From positions 327,423-391,422 of the forward strand of contig CAJNDS010002249.1 of assembly GCA_905221605.1 (NCBI GenBank): a DNA stretch of 64,000 nucleotides, written 5' to 3'. Numbering within the stretch: the stretch's first letter is position 1; every line of letters starts with the position of its first letter. This document shows, one piece after another, positions 42,901 through 49,250 of the stretch. The notes under the pieces were generated by a model. The model had not been told where the DNA came from, did no database searches, and saw only the letters and a program-made list of their open reading frames with translations. The DNA is from Symbiodinium natans (lineage: Eukaryota; Sar; Dinophyceae; Suessiales; Symbiodiniaceae). A program made the position numbers and the translations under genes.

Positions 42901-43788
42901 TCTACCGATTATTTCCATAATCCTTTCTCTCGTTAGTCTGTCCCTTCTTTTATCGTTCATAAGACTGTCTTTATAAAAATCGCTTAAAGCATTAATCCAA
43001 CATTGATTATCGACGCGTTCGTTGTTGCTTATCGCTTCCTTTAGGTTGTATAAGTTATGATTAACAGGGGTGCTGACATAACGATGGTATATAGATATAA
43101 GGTTGATGTCGGTTAAACTCTCGTCCATAATGTTAAACTTCTCCCCTTTCTTATTGACTACCTCCACCTGCTGTATTTTAATTGCGTCGAATAGGTTGTC
43201 ATAGTATTTCGTTAAGTCGTCCACCATTTCCTTAAAGTCCTTGTCCTTGTTAAGTAGTTCTATTACCTTTTCAAATTCTTCATTTGCGTTTTCCTTTCTT
43301 TTGCTTATAAAGTCCTCTTTGGTTTCAAATCGGAAAATCAGATTTTTAACCAGTTCTTTATCAAAGTTTTTTGCTTTGATGGTCGCCTGTCTCATGTCAA
43401 AGTTTTCAATGTAAAAGGCCGTTTCAAATTTTTTAAAAGCGGGTTTCACCTTTTCGTTTCGCGGTTTCCTTGTGGTATAAAGTTGGAAGTTTATTAAATA
43501 TGTGTTTTGACTTTTGGTTTCCGCCAGTCTTTCGTTTAATGGTTTTGCCTTCTTAGTTTTGGGTATGGTGTCCTTGTATTGCTTGAATGCTTTTTCATAG
43601 GTTTTTTTGTTCTTAGAGGTTAAACCTTTTATTAAATTCTCGGCGGTTGCTATGTTTCCGATTTTACGCTCCTGATATAACTTGATGATTTCGTTAATTC
43701 TTTTTTGTGTGGTTTTGTTTGCTCCTTCAAACACCTTGTCCTTCAATTTGTTAAGTTGGATTAAGTTACTCCTGATAAACTTGCTCAT
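39919..43788 (-). CDS. Giant replication protein: polymerase-like region plus SF1 helicase
   Basis: 1,289 residues from the ATG at 43,788; an upstream in-frame extension to 43,980 overlaps the integrase gene and is rejected. Regions: a Lys-rich helical N-terminus; a possible cysteine-protease-like patch (NQCWINAL with Cys263, NSHIY with His353); a palm-like region resembling family B polymerases with VELDMSKAFT (Asp542) as motif A and YSVKTDAFVI (Asp777) as motif C; an SF1 RecD/PIF1-like helicase with Walker A YAGSGKS (Lys873), VIVFDEIYF, VATGDGKQLKP, CHSVQGSSI and WTAITRAT; and a C-terminal Cys-x2-Cys pair (FCEKCS, YCKKCN), HNH- or zinc-ribbon-like. It is presumably the viral replication enzyme. 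The helicase call is firm; the polymerase call is moderate; the protease call is weak. Confidence 0.8.
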   Translation of the reverse strand: MSKFIRSNLIQLNKLKDKVFEGANKTTQKRINEIIKLYQERKIGNIATAENLIKGLTSKNKKTYEKAFKQYKDTIPKTKKAKPLNERLAETKSQNTYLINFQLYTTRKPRNEKVKPAFKKFETAFYIENFDMRQATIKAKNFDKELVKNLIFRFETKEDFISKRKENANEEFEKVIELLNKDKDFKEMVDDLTKYYDNLFDAIKIQQVEVVNKKGEKFNIMDESLTDINLISIYHRYVSTPVNHNLYNLKEAISNNERVDNQCWINALSDFYKDSLMNDKRRDRLTRERIMEIIGRNDFYSRGATINEMDKVFKHYRVPARIFDCCENLIYRHEPEEANKNLKCFYAFVKNSHIYTMNNNLKSIQQKLDNVGKKPIVKASTDYHINEKEEPPQFIMIKDAYEILKLVSKDKEPITKYLVPEDNNLTKILFQMLGGGYEPKIRFQAGIVSEIRMKLKKTTFIVKTQNLIKTSSDGCMAIDNEETYNNMNKAMFDFNKSLFNPLHKSFYNQVDIDIYEEAKTIVPVGMFVSHKFSDTMPKVELDMSKAFTKSFMDIVETFGFNQFDVWQPYTEQMDFNKMHDYTLYYVQNTGEKNNIMLNKKFCLLYGLYLKQLDASQIKIISYKQPSFQHSVNYKNIVGELWDKKISENDEEDMAIKKQVAVVNFGLLERTNSTDQKSILFKNLKEASDFQQKYGGKIHKLTEEEVKFYEMDDDECTEWNEISDGESYYIVNISNKTKLANGFVYIKEMLLQQHNFTMYQCYNRLLKCGVKPYSVKTDAFVINAEDLPKAKEALGIKSGESTKCIGQWRVNKSNEDIIMPREDYHIKENTARKIPVYINKKIDIQNEYDTTKIIEKIFSVKHVMIRAKYAGSGKSYICEKIRDLGLKVLFVCPTNKLVQKYGKDATTINKFFSIAVGDEKLEKFDYSNYDVIVFDEIYFNGLRVLNKIREFVETHKNLIVVATGDGKQLKPVSEITNLHDHEVYANHCINKIFKYHIYLRECKRLTTQEDKDKLANIYDDIFINKVKTKQLIEKYFKYTDDIQTNNNNIAYLNDTCKEVSNEIRRRQNHKNEYDIGEVVICREYLKTTEYKFQVNFRYIIHEINGDKVKLKDEHEGFIQTLPIDVLRKHFIFSYCYTCHSVQGSSINTGITIFDYHHFNISKEWLWTAITRATDLNKVRFYRYDDNKDTTFNKQCIFKYLERKVQNYKEQDRAGKRKIDHKNYITAQWMLDRLSGFCEKCSVEFYVKLKSGNITTNLTAQRKDNSQSHTISNCIAYCKKCNCAASDKEQF

Positions 43789-43820
43789 ACTATACCTTAG
43801 ATATATAATTATATTAAATG

Positions 43821-43860
43821 TTTTTTCTTTAAGTAGTTTTCTAAAGAAACTTTTTTTATT
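43821..43860 (-). promoter_or_regulatory. Upstream hairpin element, copy 1
   Basis: TTTCTTT and AAAGAAA arms around a GAAAACTAC-like loop, about 35-60 bp before the ATG at 43,788. The same element precedes the genes at 44,848, 45,510 and 46,088. Confidence 0.6.
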
Positions 43861-43865
43861 ATTTT

Positions 43866-44786
43866 TCAAACCTTTAACAACTCGAAACGCATATATGGGC
43901 GACTGTTTCCTTTTACATAAAATAAACTGTTGTTGTTTTTTTGTTCTATTTTTTCCACTTCGTAAGTGTCTTTGCTCCACACGCTGGTGCGTTCTTTTTC
44001 TCCTGCTTTTTTTTTCCTGTAAATTTTAACTTTACTGCCTGTTGATATTTCAGGGTATTTCCTTGTTCTGGTTGCTTGTTGGGTCATATTCTGTGTTGCT
44101 TTCAGTTCGTTTTTTTCCTTCATTGCTTCCTTTGGTGTCATTTTAATAGCAGAATGTTCCATTTTATTATTATAGGTAAGCAAAATTTCAAAAATGTAAT
44201 CAGTCCATTGAATATTTTCTTTGCCTTTCTTTTCGTGTGCCTCTACTCGTTTGTAAAGCATATCCTTAAATGTTCTAATTGCTCGTTCGCTGTGGTTTGC
44301 ATGTGCTCGTGTCCTGTGGTGTTGTATGCCTTGCTCCTTCAAATAATCCTGTATTGATGTTGTGTTTAATGCGCCTTCGTCGTCTGTAAATAATATTTTT
44401 GGTTTACCGCCCATTTTGTTCATTGTCTCTATCATTCCTGATGCTATGTTTGCTTCGTCTTTGTTTTTAATCGGTGCGACCTGCATAAACCGACTAAAAA
44501 CATCAATCATAATTACGCCGACCCTAAACTTTTGATTTTCCAAATCGTTTATAAAAAACAAATCCATTTGAAACTCATAAAAAGGTTCAGGAGCAATAAA
44601 TGTATTTCTGCCCCTAATCTGTTTCTTTTGCTCCACATTTTCTTTAAAAAAATTATCAATGTCTGCCATTGTTATGGATTTATCTTTTTCTCTCGCATCT
44701 TTTAAGGTTTGTTTTTTGCTTCCAAACCCTGACCTATCAAAATAAATCGCGTTTATTATATCATCCTTTTTATTGTTTTCGCTCAT
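43866..44786 (-). CDS. Retrovirus-type (rve) integrase
   Basis: 306 residues, ATG at 44,786. DDE-family integrase that inserts the viral genome into host DNA and creates the short target duplication. Catalytic acidic residues: Asp75 in FYEFQMDLFF, Asp135 or Asp136 in ILFTDDEGAL, Glu167 in HANHSERAI. The N-terminal 60 residues are helical (a GATA/H2C2-type zinc finger is not evident). The C-terminus (SKVKIYRKKKAGEKER ... SRPYMRFELLKV) resembles the small barrel seen after the catalytic core in Polinton and virophage integrases. No frameshift. It lies between the giant replication gene and the small Cys-motif genes, all leftward. Confidence 0.92.
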   Translation of the reverse strand: MSENNKKDDIINAIYFDRSGFGSKKQTLKDAREKDKSITMADIDNFFKENVEQKKQIRGRNTFIAPEPFYEFQMDLFFINDLENQKFRVGVIMIDVFSRFMQVAPIKNKDEANIASGMIETMNKMGGKPKILFTDDEGALNTTSIQDYLKEQGIQHHRTRAHANHSERAIRTFKDMLYKRVEAHEKKGKENIQWTDYIFEILLTYNNKMEHSAIKMTPKEAMKEKNELKATQNMTQQATRTRKYPEISTGSKVKIYRKKKAGEKERTSVWSKDTYEVEKIEQKNNNSLFYVKGNSRPYMRFELLKV

Positions 44787-44799
44787 AATAAAAAGGATG
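44762..44799. promoter_or_regulatory. Hairpin over the integrase start codon
   Basis: 13-bp perfect arms CATCCTTTTTATT and AATAAAAAGGATG around a 12-nt loop that contains the start codon. A diverged copy of this region lies at about 45,454-45,510, outside any integrase gene. Confidence 0.6.
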
Positions 44800-44847
44800 A
44801 GATATTTATGTTAATAAATTTCTTTATTTATTTTCCCGTTTTGCCTT

Positions 44848-45363
44848 TTACAAAAATGTTTTCCTCAAATATTTTTCCATGGTATCAAGTTCTTGATTTG
44901 AAAAGTGTTGTGCACACTGGTGGAGAAAAACTTTGTAGCATAAAATGTCTAAATCCAAGTAGTGACTGTAGCGTTTTCCTTTCATGTTAAGTATCTGTTC
45001 TCGTCTCCAGTTTTTGATATCAAAAAGCGACCCGATATAATAATAACGTGGTCTTGAAACAAGATTCTGAAAATGTTCCCACATCTCGGATAAATGACGG
45101 GCACTGTGTATGTTAATGTATTTTACTAAGTCTGTGTCTTTCAGTTCTTCTCTCATAATGCTTACACTACCAAACGGACTTAATTTAGACGAGTGTTTTA
45201 TCAGTATGTTTATCAGTATGTGTTTAATCTCATTTTCGTCGCACTGTGTGCACCGAATGTATTTTTTAATATCATTGTTTAAGTCTATGGGAAGATGGTT
45301 TTTACATAAAAGGGCGGTTGTTGTTTTTAAGTCCTCACAATGCTGACACACCATATCTAACAT
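44848..45363 (-). CDS. Cys-motif small protein, paralogue 1
   Basis: 171 residues from ATG at 45,363 (an earlier in-frame start reads through the conserved upstream hairpin and is rejected). The first 50 or so residues (MLDMVCQHCEDLKTTTALLC then IKKYIRCTQCDE) contain two Cys-x2-Cys pairs and a Cys-Lys-Asn-His, a likely zinc site. They are almost identical to paralogue 2 at 45,510, while the C-terminal parts differ. The rest is helical with basic and aromatic residues. Function unknown. Confidence 0.7.
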   Translation of the reverse strand: MLDMVCQHCEDLKTTTALLCKNHLPIDLNNDIKKYIRCTQCDENEIKHILINILIKHSSKLSPFGSVSIMREELKDTDLVKYINIHSARHLSEMWEHFQNLVSRPRYYYIGSLFDIKNWRREQILNMKGKRYSHYLDLDILCYKVFLHQCAQHFSNQELDTMEKYLRKTFL

Positions 45364-45369
45364 ATATAA

Positions 45370-45411
45370 AAAATATTTCTTTAAATACTTTTTCCAAAGA
45401 AATTTTTTAAT
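45370..45411 (-). promoter_or_regulatory. Upstream hairpin element, copy 2
   Basis: Minus strand reads TTTCTTTGGAAAAAGTATTT then AAAGAAATATTTTTTATATA up to the ATG at 45,363. The TTTCTTT/AAAGAAA arms can pair; a TATA-like run sits next to the start codon. Confidence 0.6.
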
Positions 45412-45415
45412 AAAA

Positions 45416-45509
45416 ATTATTATGTTTCGCAATGCTCCTTCCAAAATACACTGTGTTTATTATATCATTATTTTTATTATCAGCAAAGATAATAAAAAGC
45501 ATGATGTAT
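45416..45509 (-). pseudogene. Duplicated integrase 5'-end remnant
   Basis: 45,454-45,530 aligns with 44,751-44,825 around the integrase start (shared GTTTATTATATCAT, TTTTTATT, AATAAAAAG, GTATTTATGTT), but no integrase frame follows. This is a scar of a tandem duplication that also doubled the neighbouring Cys-motif gene. Confidence 0.55.
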
Positions 45510-46019
45510 TTATGTTGATGATAATAATTTCGCGATGTATTTTTCCATAAATAGCGCGTCTTCCTTTTTCATTTTCTTATTACAAATCTCACCATAAAAG
45601 TCAATAAAAAATGACCTCAAATTTATTTGATGTTTCACCTTCATATTTTCTATTTTCCCTTGGTAGTATGTTTGTGTCTGTATCATTCTGTTATTCCAAA
45701 ACCTCCCATTGACATAAAATTGGATACAGCGAGTTATATACCTTACAAACTCCATAGAAAATTTATTTACTTGTCGTTTTGTTTTAGGTGTTGCCAATTC
45801 CTTTTTGATGCCTTGAATGATGTAAGAAAAAATTATATATGTTATGTTATGCTTTTTGGATAATGTTATAAACCTTTTATGATTACATCTGTCATCACAC
45901 TGTGTGCACCGAATGTATTTTTTAATATCATTGTTTAAGTCTATGGGAAGATGGTTTTTACATAAAAGGGCGGTTGTTGTTTTTAAGTCCTCGCACTGCT
46001 CACACACCATATCTAACAT
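45510..46019 (-). CDS. Cys-motif small protein, paralogue 2
   Basis: 169 residues, ATG at 46,019. The N-terminus (MLDMVCEQCEDLKTTTALLC then YIRCTQCDDRCNHKRF) is near-identical to paralogue 1 and adds one more Cys and His, so up to seven Cys could bind metal. The C-terminal 110 residues are unrelated to paralogue 1, with a helical, Lys-rich end. The shared upstream hairpin is present. Function unknown; possibly a small nucleic-acid-binding regulator (inference from the Cys pairs). Confidence 0.7.
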   Translation of the reverse strand: MLDMVCEQCEDLKTTTALLCKNHLPIDLNNDIKKYIRCTQCDDRCNHKRFITLSKKHNITYIIFSYIIQGIKKELATPKTKRQVNKFSMEFVRYITRCIQFYVNGRFWNNRMIQTQTYYQGKIENMKVKHQINLRSFFIDFYGEICNKKMKKEDALFMEKYIAKLLSST

Positions 46020-46030
46020 ATATAAACAAC

Positions 46031-46066
46031 ATTTCTTTAAATAGTTTTTCCAAAGAAATTTTTAAT
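46031..46066 (-). promoter_or_regulatory. Upstream hairpin element, copy 3
   Basis: Same TTTCTTTGGAAAAACTATTT / AAAGAAAT arrangement before the ATG at 46,019. Confidence 0.6.
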
Positions 46067-46087
46067 AGAATAATTGTATTCAGTATT

Positions 46088-46570
46088 TTAATCGTATATA
46101 AACTCATACAGCACTTTCGCCATATTTTGCCCCTTTATAATTCCTAATTGTTTTATGAAGATATGTGTATAGCATCTATAAAAGAAATCAAGTAAATCAA
46201 TTTCTTCGCCTGTGCAATCTTTAATAAGTCTTTCAGTGTCTATTCTTTTTTGATAGTTGGGTAGTTGTTTGCATTCTAAACATGCTGAGGCATAACTTAA
46301 AAACTGTATTGAATAATCATTTAAACGTTTGTTTATATGTTGGTCGTTAAAATACAGTTTTATTTGTTGTAATGTTTGTCCGTCATAAATATTACATATT
46401 TTGAGGTGTAGTATCCTAAAAAAATCATCTTCATCATTAACATCATTACAACCCTTACTTATTAAAAAACTTTTGATATTATAATAATTGTCCGTTATTC
46501 TTTTTTGGTTGACCAACAATTTAATATTTACTTGCAAATCTTCACATTCAACACACATTATATCTAACAT
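46088..46570 (-). CDS. Cys-motif small protein, paralogue 3
   Basis: 160 residues from ATG at 46,570. It starts MLDIMCVECEDLQVNIKLLV, sharing the MLD-x-x-C-x2-CEDL opening with paralogues 1 and 2 but without the second Cys pair at the same place; later Cys residues (SACLECKQL) may substitute. The rest is diverged, so this is an older copy. The upstream hairpin is conserved although no other gene stop is near, which favours a 5' regulatory role for it. Confidence 0.68.
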   Translation of the reverse strand: MLDIMCVECEDLQVNIKLLVNQKRITDNYYNIKSFLISKGCNDVNDEDDFFRILHLKICNIYDGQTLQQIKLYFNDQHINKRLNDYSIQFLSYASACLECKQLPNYQKRIDTERLIKDCTGEEIDLLDFFYRCYTHIFIKQLGIIKGQNMAKVLYEFIYD

Positions 46571-46580
46571 ATATAAAAAA

Positions 46581-46616
46581 TATTTCTTTAAATAGTTTTT
46601 CCAAAGAAATTTTTTA
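46581..46616 (-). promoter_or_regulatory. Upstream hairpin element, copy 4
   Basis: Same element before the ATG at 46,570. The nearest upstream gene ends at 46,884, about 270 bp away, so this copy is unlikely to be a terminator of that gene. Confidence 0.6.
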
Positions 46617-46629
46617 ATAAAATAATTAC

Positions 46630-46795
46630 TGCCTCGGGGCACCCCATCCCCAAACAACGGGGATGAGCATCCCCAAACATCGGGGACGGGCATCCCCAAA
46701 CATCGGGGATGCCTCTTATTTCAATTTAAAAATGACTCATCCCCAAACACCGGGGATGAGCATCCCCAAACATCGGGGACACCCGTCCCCAAAAC
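46630..46795. repeat. GC-rich palindromic minisatellite in the provirus
   Basis: Six copies of a unit CATCCCCAAACATCGGGGAT with small changes; each unit can fold (CCCC ... GGGG). Four units lie in one block (46,644-46,712), two in another (46,739-46,790), followed by repeats of AAAATGACTCAAAAATATTA. It stands out against AT-rich surroundings. Confidence 0.85.
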
Positions 46796-46883
46796 ATAAA
46801 AATGACTCAAAAATATTATTAAAAATGACTCAAAAATATTATTAAAAATATTTATTTTAATAAAAAATATTATTAAAATAAAT

Positions 46884-47303
46884 TTATTCTTTTGTTGGTG
46901 TTGTTTCTTCTTGTTCTTTTGTTGTTTTCTTTTTACTTGCTTTCTTTGGTTTTGGTTCTTTTGGTTCTTTAGGTTCTTTAGGTTCTTTGATTTGTTTTGT
47001 TCGTTTAAATACATCTGTGTTTTTTAAAACATTTGCATTTTCCATTGGTATTACTTGTCTCCCTTTCTTTTCAAATTTTACAGTTAATTCTTCATTTATC
47101 TCATCCTCGTTTACTGATACTTGTTGCGCTTGTTCTTCCAAAATTTTGTTAAGTTTTTTTCGTCTTAAATGGTTTCGTGTGTTTTCTCTCTTTTTCATCA
47201 TAAACGTTTCGTCTTCTTTTTTTTTGCGATAATACAGTCTTCCATAAATTGCCAGTTGCTCTTTTATCTCTTCCATTGTCATATCCTCAGGCATAGTAGG
47301 CAT
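46884..47303 (-). CDS. Basic coiled-coil protein with KEP repeats
   Basis: 139 residues, ATG at 47,303. Residues 10-65 are a charged helix with an RNHLRRKKLNKILEEQ stretch. The C-terminus repeats Lys-Glu-Pro four times, then is Lys/Thr-rich (KASKKKTTKEQEE), typical of a disordered tail. A hairpin-like ATTCTTTAAATAC ... TTTAAAGAT sequence lies 30-55 bp upstream. Possibly a DNA-associated virion protein; no family recognised. Confidence 0.65.
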   Translation of the reverse strand: MPTMPEDMTMEEIKEQLAIYGRLYYRKKKEDETFMMKKRENTRNHLRRKKLNKILEEQAQQVSVNEDEINEELTVKFEKKGRQVIPMENANVLKNTDVFKRTKQIKEPKEPKEPKEPKPKKASKKKTTKEQEETTPTKE

Positions 47304-47399
47304 GAATCTATATATACTATATATATAATAATTCTTTAAATACTTTTTTAAAGATTATGCATTTTAAAGATTACATTTTTTATATTAAATTTTTTCATA

Positions 47400-47653
47400 A
47401 AAAAGATTATGAAAAACTTCTAAACGAATTCGCGACGCTTCGGACAGAAGTCCTCGCGTGCTAAACGCGACACTATCTTATGTAGTATCAATTATGTGTG
47501 AGCATACCAAGATACTTTCCCCTTTCTCTTGCTCGCTCACGGTGTCTGGGACTTGGGACTTTTCCGAGCATGGGCACAATGGGTTTCTCCTGTTTCATTT
47601 TCCGGGGGACTTCTGTACTCTGTCAATATATTTTAGATATTAATTTTTGAATA
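47400..47653. other. Non-coding gap with raised GC
   Basis: Between two leftward genes. Contains GAATTCGCGACGC and a less AT-rich 200 bp with no supported frame. It may hold regulatory sequence or captured host DNA. Confidence 0.4.
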
Positions 47654-48058
47654 TTAATCTAATAAATTCATATTGTTTTGTTTTAATTGTTCAACGTCTT
47701 TATCGATTCTTTCTACATCTTCTTCAATTTTGTCTAACCTTTCTTCGCATTCTTCAGGTGTGATTTTCCTATGTTTTGACCATCCTGTGCTACATAGTTC
47801 AACGCCTCCAATTTGCTGTGCTGTGTCTGGTTTAAATATTCCATCATCTGGCGATACATTTCTACCCTTTCCTATTTTAAAACTGCTTCTATCTTCAACA
47901 ACATTAACGACAACCTTATTATTTTCAGTTGTTGTTTTAGTTTCTTTATGGTATGTGCTTCTTTTACATCTACAAAATAAACAGTTTATACCATCTTTAT
48001 TAACACTTAAACCGCCATCTGTTCCATCTTGGTTATTGTCTTTGTTTGCGTCCGTCAT
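47654..48058 (-). CDS. Hypothetical viral protein with Cys pair and coiled-coil tail
   Basis: 134 residues, ATG at 48,058. The N-terminus is Asp/Asn-rich, followed by a short Cys motif (NCLFCRCKR). The middle is polar. The last 35 residues form a coiled coil (EECEERLDKIEEDVERIDKD). AT-rich coding matches the virus. No family recognised. It is the second leftward gene from the divergent region before the ATPase. Confidence 0.65.
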   Translation of the reverse strand: MTDANKDNNQDGTDGGLSVNKDGINCLFCRCKRSTYHKETKTTTENNKVVVNVVEDRSSFKIGKGRNVSPDDGIFKPDTAQQIGGVELCSTGWSKHRKITPEECEERLDKIEEDVERIDKDVEQLKQNNMNLLD

Positions 48059-48081
48059 ATTTATTTATATTAGAAATATTA

Positions 48082-48231
48082 TTATTTTTTCTTCAATTTC
48101 AAGTATTGTAATACTCCTTTACAAATTTCTAAAAAAGAATAACAGCATCGTCTATACCTCGGTTCTGTTATTACTATTTGCTCCACTTCTTCTATCTCAT
48201 TTATCGCTCGAATGTATTTGTCGTAATTCAT
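48082..48231 (-). CDS. Very small hypothetical protein
   Basis: A 49-codon frame from ATG at 48,231 (MNYDKYIRAINEIEEVEQIV ... LQYLKLKKK) with coding-like composition and a basic C-terminus. The start lies 38 bp from the ATPase start on the opposite strand, so the gap at 48,232-48,268 (TATATAAATATA) would serve as a divergent promoter. Confidence 0.55.
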   Translation of the reverse strand: MNYDKYIRAINEIEEVEQIVITEPRYRRCCYSFLEICKGVLQYLKLKKK

Positions 48232-48268
48232 TATATAATTAAAATACAAAACTTTCTATATAAATATA

Positions 48269-49037
48269 ATGACTAATAACATCCCGATTGTCAAACCTAT
48301 AGACATTCCTGAATACACATACAAAAACTCAAAATATGATATGATGCCGGTGCTTCCGTTTAGAGGTAGTTGCTTCTTCAACTGGCGGTAAAACGGTATT
48401 GATACAAAACCTCATATTGAATATTTATAGAGGTTCGTTTGAAAGAATATTTATATTTAGTCCTAGCGTTCATGTTGATGATACTTGGAATAGTGTAAAA
48501 AAGCACATAACAGAACAAATGAGTGTGGATACCGAAAAAGAAAAAACTTACTTTGAAGAATACAACCCCGAAGCATTGAACCAAATTATAAAAACACAGC
48601 ATAAAGTTATAGACTATCAAAAAAAGAATAAACAAAAAAACTTACATTCAATATTAATCGTCATTGATGATTTCGCCGACGACCCCAAATTCGTAAGGTA
48701 TTCAAACATTTTGCATTCTTTATTTACTCGCGGGCGCCATAATGCCATATCTGTATTATTATCGACTCAAAAATATAATGTCCTCGCTCCGATTGTAAGA
48801 TTAAATGCATCTGCTTTATTTATATTTCGATTGAAAAATATGAACGAGGTCAATTCTTTTTTAGAAGAAAATTCAGCACTGGTTAATAAAGAAGAACTCT
48901 ACGAGATGTATAGAATTGCTATAAACGATGCTCCTTATTCCTTTCTATATATAAATACAAATGCAAAAGATGTTAATAAAATGTTCTTTATCCGCTTCGA
49001 AAAGACTATGACCATATCGAATCAGATTAACGAGTAA
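48269..49037 (+). pseudogene. FtsK/HerA-type packaging ATPase with frameshift
   Basis: The genome-packaging ATPase of Polinton-like viruses and virophages. From ATG at 48,269 the frame reads MTNNIPIVKPIDIPEYTYKN and on to PVLPFRG, then stops at 48,389. The Walker A motif (ASSTGGKT, about 48,372-48,395) lies in another frame, which runs on to 49,037 with Walker B SILIVIDDFADD and the sensor LLSTQKYN. A one-base shift near 48,360-48,370 splits the gene just before the P-loop. It may be a real mutation, an assembly error, or recoding. The last 16 bp overlap the next, convergent gene. Confidence 0.82.
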
Positions 49038-49231
49038 CTACATAAATTTATTGCAGGTAGTTTATAATAGACTTTATCGCTTTTTGTTTCTTCCAATTTT
49101 TCCACTCTTTCGATTACATCTTTTAAAGTATTAAACAATAATATGTCCGTTCTCGTTTTTTCGTTGATGTCTAACTCTTTTATTTGCTTCATATTTTCTG
49201 TAGCACAAGATTTCGATGATTTTGAACCCAT
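49022..49231 (-). CDS. Small protein with N-myristoylation-type start
   Basis: 69 residues, ATG at 49,231. The start MGSKSSKS fits the eukaryotic N-myristoylation consensus (Gly2, Ser6), followed by a helical segment (ELDINEKTRTDILLFNTLKD). This suggests membrane attachment in the host cell (inference). The gene lies 20 bp upstream of the fibre gene's stop and overlaps the ATPase 3' end. Confidence 0.6.
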   Translation of the reverse strand: MGSKSSKSCATENMKQIKELDINEKTRTDILLFNTLKDVIERVEKLEETKSDKVYYKLPAINLCSYSLI

Positions 49232-49250
49232 ATAATATTTTTAGATAATA

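Noticed and set aside
43789-43980. N-terminal extension of the giant helicase protein
   Set aside because: It overlaps the integrase gene and runs through the regulatory hairpin; the ATG at 43,788 is a better start.
43866-44786. LTR retrotransposon explanation for the integrase
   Set aside because: No reverse transcriptase, gag or long terminal direct repeats; capsid genes and inverted termini fit a Polinton-like virus.
46630-46795. CRISPR-like array
   Set aside because: Units are adjacent palindromes without regular unique spacers, and the context is a eukaryotic virus.
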